From the NCBI GenBank assembly GCA_016748015.1, contig JAAOMT010000494.1:860190-924189 (forward strand): DNA of 64,000 nucleotides. The letters run 5' to 3'. The notes below the pieces were generated by a model. That model did no database searches. It saw nothing but the letters and a program-made list of their open reading frames with translations, and had not been told where the DNA came from. The position numbers and the translations under genes are program-made. Below, piece by piece: positions 57,345 to 64,000 of the stretch (within the stretch, counting starts at the first letter, position 1; each line of letters opens with the position of its first letter). The stretch comes from Geosiphon pyriformis. Lineage: Eukaryota; Glomeromycota; Glomeromycetes; Archaeosporales; Geosiphonaceae.

Positions 57345-58042
57345 TGTTATGGTTGAAATAACAAGTTAATGAATAGCAAAAGAGAACAGAATTATAGAGT
57401 AATAAAATTAATTAAAGAGAATTCAATTTTAAGAAACAAATTAAATGAATATGGATTTAATATGCAAAATTAGTTTCATAAAATATTTCAGTTATTATTT
57501 TTTTCAAAAGATAACTAAAAAATCTGAAGGTAAAGAAATAGTTCATATTGTCAACAAATAATAACACACTAGTATAATTCTATGTTTCATATTAACACTT
57601 TTAAAATTCAATCTCAAGTATCAGATGTGCTTTTTAGTTATATTTTATTTAATAATCTTTAAATATTACAATTATACAAGTTAAAAAAAGGGTAGGTTAA
57701 TACTAATAAATAATTTTTTATCCTAAGATGTTCAGATACTTAAAAATAGAAAAAAAAAATAAGTAATAAAAAAAAGATAGAGATAATAATTGTTATTTTA
57801 TTTATTTTTAATTAATTGTTATATATTTTTTTCTATATTTAAAAGACTTATTGCTTATATAGCTATTAAAAGTAATTATTAATTAGATTAACAACTAGGT
57901 TAATAATTAAGTCAATAATCAGATTAACAGTTAAATTATTGATCAGATCAATAATTACTATCTAAAAATAGGTGGCTAATTATATAACATAAGTAACTAA
58001 TATATATAATAACTAATAAAAACTATGGGTTTAATTGTAACA
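57345..58042 (-). repeat. E4 5' LTR (A family, 698 bp)
   Basis: + strand starts TGTTATGGTTGAAATAAC and ends TTTAATTGTAACA. Matches 27179-27832 and the reverse complement of the E1 LTRs. About six 12-bp units at about 57880-57955. Confidence 0.9.
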
Positions 58043-61000
58043 ATATCAAAAAATTTATTGGCAATATCCAAAATATATTGAATTAAAATTTGGCTATTTT
58101 TTATCCAAATTATATTATCAACAAAAATTTTAGCTGTAAGAAATAAAGTTTTCTTTTTTGTGTTTTTTAATCTGCCTGTTTTGATTACAAATTTTGTGTT
58201 AATAACTACATAAATGTTTATGTCTCTTAATTTCATATAAGAAAAAGTCATAAAAAATTTTTTAAAGAAGAGATAAAAAACTTTACTTTAATCTAATTAA
58301 TCATGTATATAATAATTATTCAAAAAACCAAAGTCAGTTATAATTCTGTTAATCCTGTTCTAATGTATATTGTCAAAGAAATTAATAAATTATTTACATA
58401 TCTTAATATATTTTAAACTGTTTCTCAAATAATATTAGTCAACCAAATTATATGTTTTATACATGTTTTACAGAACTAATTATAGCTCTCTATTTTTTTT
58501 CAAAGTATTTTTTACAACTAAGCCAATTACAAACATTAAAAACCAAATTGATATATTTTTTAACACCAAAAAATTATCTCTACAAAGAATACCAAATTTG
58601 TTATACACAAAAAAAATCTGGCTTAAAAGTATTTTTGACAAAATTTTTTTGGCTGTTTTAATTAGTGCTATTGGTTTAGTATTAATTAGCATATCATCCC
58701 AATTATAAGGTTTTAAAATCATAAAAACCTAAATTTTTTTTATAAAATAAAAACTGTGCCAATATTCAGACAACTATTTAACAAAACTAAGAAACAATTT
58801 ATAACTTCAGAACCACAGTGCTTTTACAATTCATTCAAGATACTAGATAAGTCAACAGCTTTGTTATCAGATAAATCTCTTACAATTAGAATTAATTCAT
58901 TCAAACTGATTTGTTTCATAATTCTATAAAACATTTTGTTTTTAATATAATCTAAAGACACATATTACCAAAACCAAATATCTGGCACTATTTTAAATAC
59001 CAGTTTTTTTTAGTCTAACTTTTTATTATTTTATTTATCTTGTCTTTTACTATCTCAGATTCTAAAATCAAATTTCTACCTATTATTAAACAATCTAAAA
59101 CCATCTTTTGAAAAGATCTCTTTAGTATATTTCTAATTATATAATCTTTATTTGTATAGAAGTTTTTTATTTTTTTATTAATTGCACTTCTAATTGCAAC
59201 TGTTTTTATAATTTTAGATTCTTGATATTTAGATATTTAATACTTTTTTTTGACTTTTAACAAAAAAAAAATTTTTTATTTTTTATTCTATTTTAATAAG
59301 AGATAACAGTTCAAAAAAATTACTAGCATCTAATTTTAACCAATTATTTAAAGGTAATTAAACTTAATAGTATTCTTCAAAAAAAAGTTTTAACTACTTT
59401 TAAAATTTCTAATCTGTAAAATCTTGAGAACTGCTTATTTTTGAAATTATTGGAATTTTTAAACCAAATTTTGTAAAAAACTTTGTTTGTTAACTTAATC
59501 ATTATTAATCTTAAAAACTCTTACATAACATCTAAATCATTTTGTTTTCTTGTGATTTGAAACTTGTCAAGTACATAAAACATTTATTTTGATAAACATT
59601 CTCTAAACTGAATTCACTTTAAATTATTAATATCTTTAATTCTTATTAACTTGTTTGTAAATTGTATTTAAGTGTTTATTTAAAAAATTATTCAAGTCAA
59701 TCAAAATTATAACAGCTAAATGATTAGTATTAAAAAAGTCAGAAATATTACTGATTTTATATTTAACTATTGTTGTTAAAAAATGTTTATTAATCAAAAT
59801 ATAGTTAATAGTTTTTTTTAAATTTCTTGAATTGCTTTATGTTAGAACCTTAACAACTAAATTACTTATTAAAGAATTGTACAAACCCAAATCAAAAACA
59901 TTTCTTGAAACTTGTACTATATTTCACACTATTTTTATTGAAATTATTTCTAATTATTATATAAAAACTCAAATTAACTATCTTAATAATACAAAAGTTT
60001 ATCCTAAAAGTCTAATCAAACCATATACTTGTCAAAGTTTTAACATAAAGACCCAAAACTGTTATTAAAAGCTTATTGTCAAACAATAAACAAATTAAAG
60101 TAAATGGTTTGAGACTTTAAAGACTTTACTAATATGCTAAGCAAAAGCATTATTTATTATTATAACTACTCTTAAACTCAAATAACCAGAATTTATACTG
60201 AAAACAAAAATTTTTATATTTGATAATCTATTTTTAATCTAAACACTAAAGTCTCAACAAAAGCCAGAAAAGAAGATAAAAACAAAATCTGCAAATTATT
60301 CAAAACTATGTTCAAATCTAAATCCAAACTAAAAATCAGTAAATTTATAAGAACATAAAAAAAAAAATTATTAACACCAACTCTATACTATTAAGTTTAT
60401 ATATAATACCAAATATTTAATCAGTTAACAGCTTTAAGAAACATTCCAAAAAGATTAAACAAACATTCATAGAAAAATTGTTCAATAATATAAAGGGAGT
60501 TTTTTTATTAAAACTTAAAACACCAAGAAGAAAAAACTCAAAACCAAAACCAAAATACAAATTCTTAAAAACAGAAGCCACTAAAACCACCTGAGTCCAT
60601 AACTTGTTACCAAAAGCAATAAAACAAAAAATAAAAACATTTCTTTTGGCATATAATTTGGCCAACTGAAAACAATTTTCATTCAAAACTAACTTTTTAA
60701 ATACTTTCAAAAACAGAAATATAGAGAAACCAGATGTATTATACTTTAAAGCAAAATGTTCAAAACATTTTATATTTTTTACATCAAATCAAATTTATTT
60801 TAACTCAAAATAATTTTATACCACCAAAAATTGGCTTCATGTAAAAAACAGATTCTAGTTTTTTATCTGATTTAAAACCAACCACAGTACAGTAAATTCT
60901 ATTGCCAGTTTTAAATAATTAATTTATAATGCAAGTTTTTTTACCAGTTTTTTTCAATAAATTACCAAAATTATAAATAGTTGTTCTTACAAACAAAATA

Positions 61001-61923
61001 AACAAAAGCATCTTAAACCAATCTCTTAACATTCAAACATCATAATTTCCTATAGTTTTTGTTATATATACTGAATTTTTTCTGATTAGAAATAACTATC
61101 TAGCTGCTAACAAATTTGCTTAAGTAAATTCAATATATTTTATTATAGTTTTTTATTATAGCCTAATTAATTATAATTAAATTAACTTAATTTGATTAAA
61201 CTTAGATAAAGCTGCAATAATCATTTCCTTTGGTGTAACTATGAGAATTTTTTTAACAACTACAGCCTGATTTGAACAAAATTTTTGTTTTTTGAGATTG
61301 TTGTTTATGAAAATTTTTTTTCTAGCCAATAACATAGTTATTTTCATGCTTTCTTTTAATGTAAACATTAATTTGATGATTTTTTCAAATTTTAAAGGAG
61401 TAATAGTTTTTCCAAAATCGTTGATTATTGAAAAAAAATTCTAATAACTTGAGTTTTTGTTATTGTTAATTTGTTTTCTATAGTAGAAAAATTAATGTCC
61501 AACACAAAAGATTTTTTGATCATTATTTCTACTAAAGTCTTTACTATTTTGTAATTAATCTATTTTTTGTTCAAAAAAATGTTGAAAAAAAAAATATTCT
61601 TTATTTTTATTTATACTATAGTTAATTATACCAATAGAGGAATTATAATTCAAGCCAGTATTAATTTTTTTTACTTTAAAGATTATTACTGTTGAGCCAA
61701 AAAAAAACTATCATCAGTATCTATTAATATATTATTAATATTATTATTACTGAACTTACTATCTATATCTAAGTATAATCTATTTTTAAGACCAGATTTG
61801 ACTAAAAAAGTTTTTTTTCATTACTAAATGTTTAATATTGTCTACTAAAACTCTTTTTTTTTAAGAGAATAAACTCTTAACAAGATCATAAAAAGCTCTT
61901 TTGAATGCTTTTTTCTTAGACAT
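58043..61923 (-). pseudogene. LINE ORF, segment 1 of 4: N-terminus, endonuclease and RT
   Basis: The LINE protein begins at Met 61921-61923 (MSKKKAFKRAFYDL). An open stretch at 61177-61368 (ESMKITMLLARKKIFI, VVVKKILIVTPKEMIIAAL) looks like an RNA-binding region; 60417-60710 has FQLAKLYAKRNV. An AP-endonuclease domain ends near 59720 with ISDFFNTNHLAV, where two Asp of the D-D-H end are Asn. The RT domain has DDMLINTKPIALIKTA (near 58670) and the catalytic motif FVDN at 58114-58119 (FVDD expected). The whole ORF, over its four segments, is about 2,050 codons. Plus-strand open stretches at 58452-58708 and 59832-60068 are shadows. Inactive by stops and lost catalytic residues. Confidence 0.82.
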
Positions 61924-62059
61924 ATTGCTACTTGAAACAGTCTTTAAGTTCATTACAAAAAGATTATTAGTTTAAAAAATATTAAAAATAATATAACTAA
62001 AAAACAAAAACAAAAAAACTTTTTTTTTAAAAAATGTTTTTTGAAAAATTTTGAACATA
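61924..62059 (-). other. LINE 5' untranslated region and junction
   Basis: AT-rich sequence between the LINE start codon and the first recognisable A-family LTR sequence. The insertion boundary is inside this stretch but I could not fix a target duplication. Confidence 0.4.
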
Positions 62060-62401
62060 AAAAAAAAAATTTTATATTTATTTTATTTTATTAATTTTAA
62101 CAATATAAATAAAAAAAATATGAAAAATATAAATATTAATAAGTAATTTATTATTTACAGATATTTAAATATTTAAAAATATAAATATTGTTTTTATTAC
62201 TTTGATTTTATCATGTTTTTTTATAGTTAAAAAATTTATTATTTATATAATTACTTAAAATAATTGATAATTAAATTATTAATTAAGTTAACAATTAAGT
62301 TAATAATTAAATTAATAGTTAAATTAATAATTATTATTTAAAAATAATATAGCTAATTATTAGCTAATATATATAATAATTAATGATTTTTAATTATAAT
62401 A
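62060..62401 (-). repeat. A-family 3' LTR, right part (continues 4555-4912)
   Basis: Resumes the LTR where the left part stops: a TATTAATAAGTAATTTATTATTTACAG word, five 12-bp units near 62270-62340 (AATTAAGTTAAT), and the end TTTTAATTATAATA. Extremely AT-rich, like the left part. Confidence 0.65.
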
Positions 62402-62583
62402 TTATTTTTTAAAAAAAATTAAAATTAAGCAATTTATAAATATTTTAATTAAAAAGTTTTAATTTAAAATTAACTAATTTAATAAAGTTTTTTATGAATA
62501 AAATATATAAAATTTAAAATAAGATAAATTTTTATTATTAAGTTTTAATAAAATATGTTCAAATATAATTTAATATAATATAT
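62402..62583 (-). pseudogene. internal 3' end of outer A element (ORF3 end)
   Basis: Matches E4 27833-28020 (end of ORF3 and polypurine tract), heavily converted to A/T. It is cut at 62584 by the E9 LTR. Confidence 0.55.
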
Positions 62584-63302
62584 TATTACAAATAAACTTG
62601 GTAAAATATAATAGTAATATTTGGTGCTCTATATTTGAGTAAAAAAGCTTGAGAATTTTTTTTGTTTGCTATAAGCAACAGATCAAAGTAATTAGTCTTT
62701 AAAAATTTTTAATATATGTAAATTTATCTATAGAATTCTTTAGTTATAAGACACAAAAATATGGTTTAACTGTTTACAGTTAAATGTATATGAGCTATCT
62801 TTTTTAAACTAGTCAAGTACAACTGTTAAGATTTAATATTATTTTTCTATCAGAAAAAAAATAAAAATAAAAATAAAAATAAAAATAAAAAAAATTAGTG
62901 TTATTAATTATTATAATCAAGAATAATTAGTTTAAGTCATTAAAATTTTGAAGGTGTTTAAGAAAATAAGTTTTTATTTTCTGTTTGTTTTTTTTTATTT
63001 GCTAAAACTATTTATTTTTATACATATTTTTTAGTTTTACAAGATTGTTTTTAATTATTTATTATTATTAACTATTATTTATTATTTTAGTTATTGTTTT
63101 ATTCTTTTATATTATAATTAGTTATCTTATATTATGACTAATTATTTTGTGCTATTTTACATTATTGTGTATTATCTTACATTATTTTGAGTTATTATGT
63201 ATTATTATGTATTATTTTGTATTATAATAATTTTTTTATATTATCATTTTTTAATCATGTTTTTTTAATAATTTTTGAATTGGCTTTTTTACTTAAGTAA
63301 TA
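62584..63302 (-). repeat. E9 3' LTR (D family, 719 bp, internally shortened)
   Basis: Starts TATTACAAATAAACTTGG (TGTTAC changed) and ends TTAAGTAATA. Co-linear with the E6 LTRs but about 300 bp shorter. Contains an AAAAT-type run (62860-62893). Followed by a TTTTTTTCTTTT polypurine tract complement. Confidence 0.75.
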
Positions 63303-64000
63303 TTATTTTTTTCTTTTAAAATTAAGCTTTTATAAAATTGTATATATCTGTAAAAATTGTTTTTTCAGTATAATATTTAGTTGTTATATTAAGTATTGCT
63401 TTTTGTAGGTTTTCAAATTGTGAATTTATTATTTGTTCTATGTTATTAATTGTAATAATTTTTAGTAAATTGTTTAATAGTATAACTAAACAATATTTAA
63501 ATACTGAATACAGTTAATATATTGCTTTGTAGTGTAATGTTAAGTTGTTTTTTCCAATAAATTTTTTCACTTGTTTAAGAGTTTTTCTGTTGAATATTTG
63601 TTTGTTAGTATTTAAATATAGTGTTTTTAGGTTTAGTCTTTTGCCAATTTTAAAGAATTAATATATTAGTAGAAGTTTTTTTTTCCATTTTTTGGAGATT
63701 TTTGGTATTTACTCTTCTGTTATTAGTTTCATAATTAGCCTACTTAAAGCTTTTTTAATTTTATTAAGCATATATAACTATATATCTTTTTTTTTCTCTC
63801 TTAATTAGTTGTAGAAATAAGAACACTTAATTTTTATTAAACTTTTGTCTATCTTTTTTTTGCTTATATTTTTGTATTATATATATTTTTTATTAATTGT
63901 GATTTTTATTGATGTTGTAAATTGTTAAATTGTTTCAAATAGTTGTTATAAAAGTTTTAAGATTTTGTTTAAAAAGTTCATATTAAGAGTGTTTTTAACT
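63303..64000 (-). pseudogene. E9 third ORF and beyond, cut by window end
   Basis: Minus-strand sequence parallels E6 40026-40700. Near 63530-63570 it reads FIGKNNLTLHYKAIY, the conserved phrase of the third ORF. No open frame. The element continues past 64000. Confidence 0.6.

Larger units (their letters stand above)
27179..58042 (-). mobile_element. E4: A-family Ty3/gypsy element hosting family-F sequence and nested E5
   Basis: The A-family LTRs at 27179-27832 and 57345-58042 are flanked by ATAT on both sides (27175-27178 and 58043-58046), and removing the insert restores the LINE frame. A-family gag lies at 56574-57344 and 35141-36033, protease at 34572-35140 and ORF3 at 27833-28460. The A-family RT and integrase are absent. 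In their place is family-F sequence (28461-34571). E5 (36034-56573) splits the gag. Confidence 0.85.

Noticed and set aside
58452-58708. Two plus-strand ORFs of 69 and 81 codons
   Set aside because: Antisense to the LINE RT domain, which has clear motifs on the minus strand.
1-64000. tRNA, rRNA or other structured RNA genes
   Set aside because: I saw no cloverleaf with A and B boxes and no rRNA-like stretches, though I could not run a covariance search.

Overview
The window looks like nuclear DNA of an arbuscular mycorrhizal fungus (Glomeromycotina, Rhizophagus/Gigaspora type). This is inferred from a UPF1 gene with short spliceosomal introns next to a large block of decayed retroelements. 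The retroelement proteins resemble those I associate with glomeromycete genomes: a LINE with a C-terminal RNase H, Ty3/gypsy polyproteins carrying a dUTPase domain, and a DDE transposase. No database search was possible.

Layout. (1) 2-2152, + strand: the 3' part of UPF1 (621 codons, five exons, four introns of 60-78 bp), with ordinary base composition and many CpGs. (2) 2153-4912: downstream sequence that becomes extremely AT-rich and holds head-to-head LTR remnants. (3) 4555-64000: one deeply nested transposon pile with no intact host gene.

The pile can be unpacked, because most insertions leave a 4-bp target duplication and several restore the interrupted reading frame when removed. A plus-strand A-family gypsy element (5' LTR 3945-4498) holds a minus-strand A-family element (LTR 4555-4912 plus about 62060-62401). 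That LTR holds a near-complete minus-strand LINE, whose ORF runs from 61923 to 5060. The LINE is cut into four pieces by three gypsy elements: E1 (6253-14006, +), E3 (14103-26167, -) and E4 (27179-58042, -). E3 holds two solo LTRs. E4 is joined to part of another gypsy element (family F, 28461-34571) and holds E5 (36034-56573). E5 holds E6 (38993-54351). E6 holds a solo LTR (51305-52192) and a composite insertion (about 43590-48560) with a DDE transposase and an intron-bearing bromodomain gene fragment. At the right edge another D-family element, E9, interrupts the outer A element and runs out of the window.

Nothing in the pile looks able to move. Every reverse transcriptase examined has lost a catalytic aspartate, Gln and Trp codons have become stops, and CpG is nearly absent. 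The most interesting leftovers are two family-conserved ORFs between integrase and the 3' LTR with no function I recognise, the dUTPase and cysteine-rich domains inside Pol, the captured bromodomain fragment, and LTR minisatellites, one of which exactly accounts for the length difference between the two LTRs of E1.
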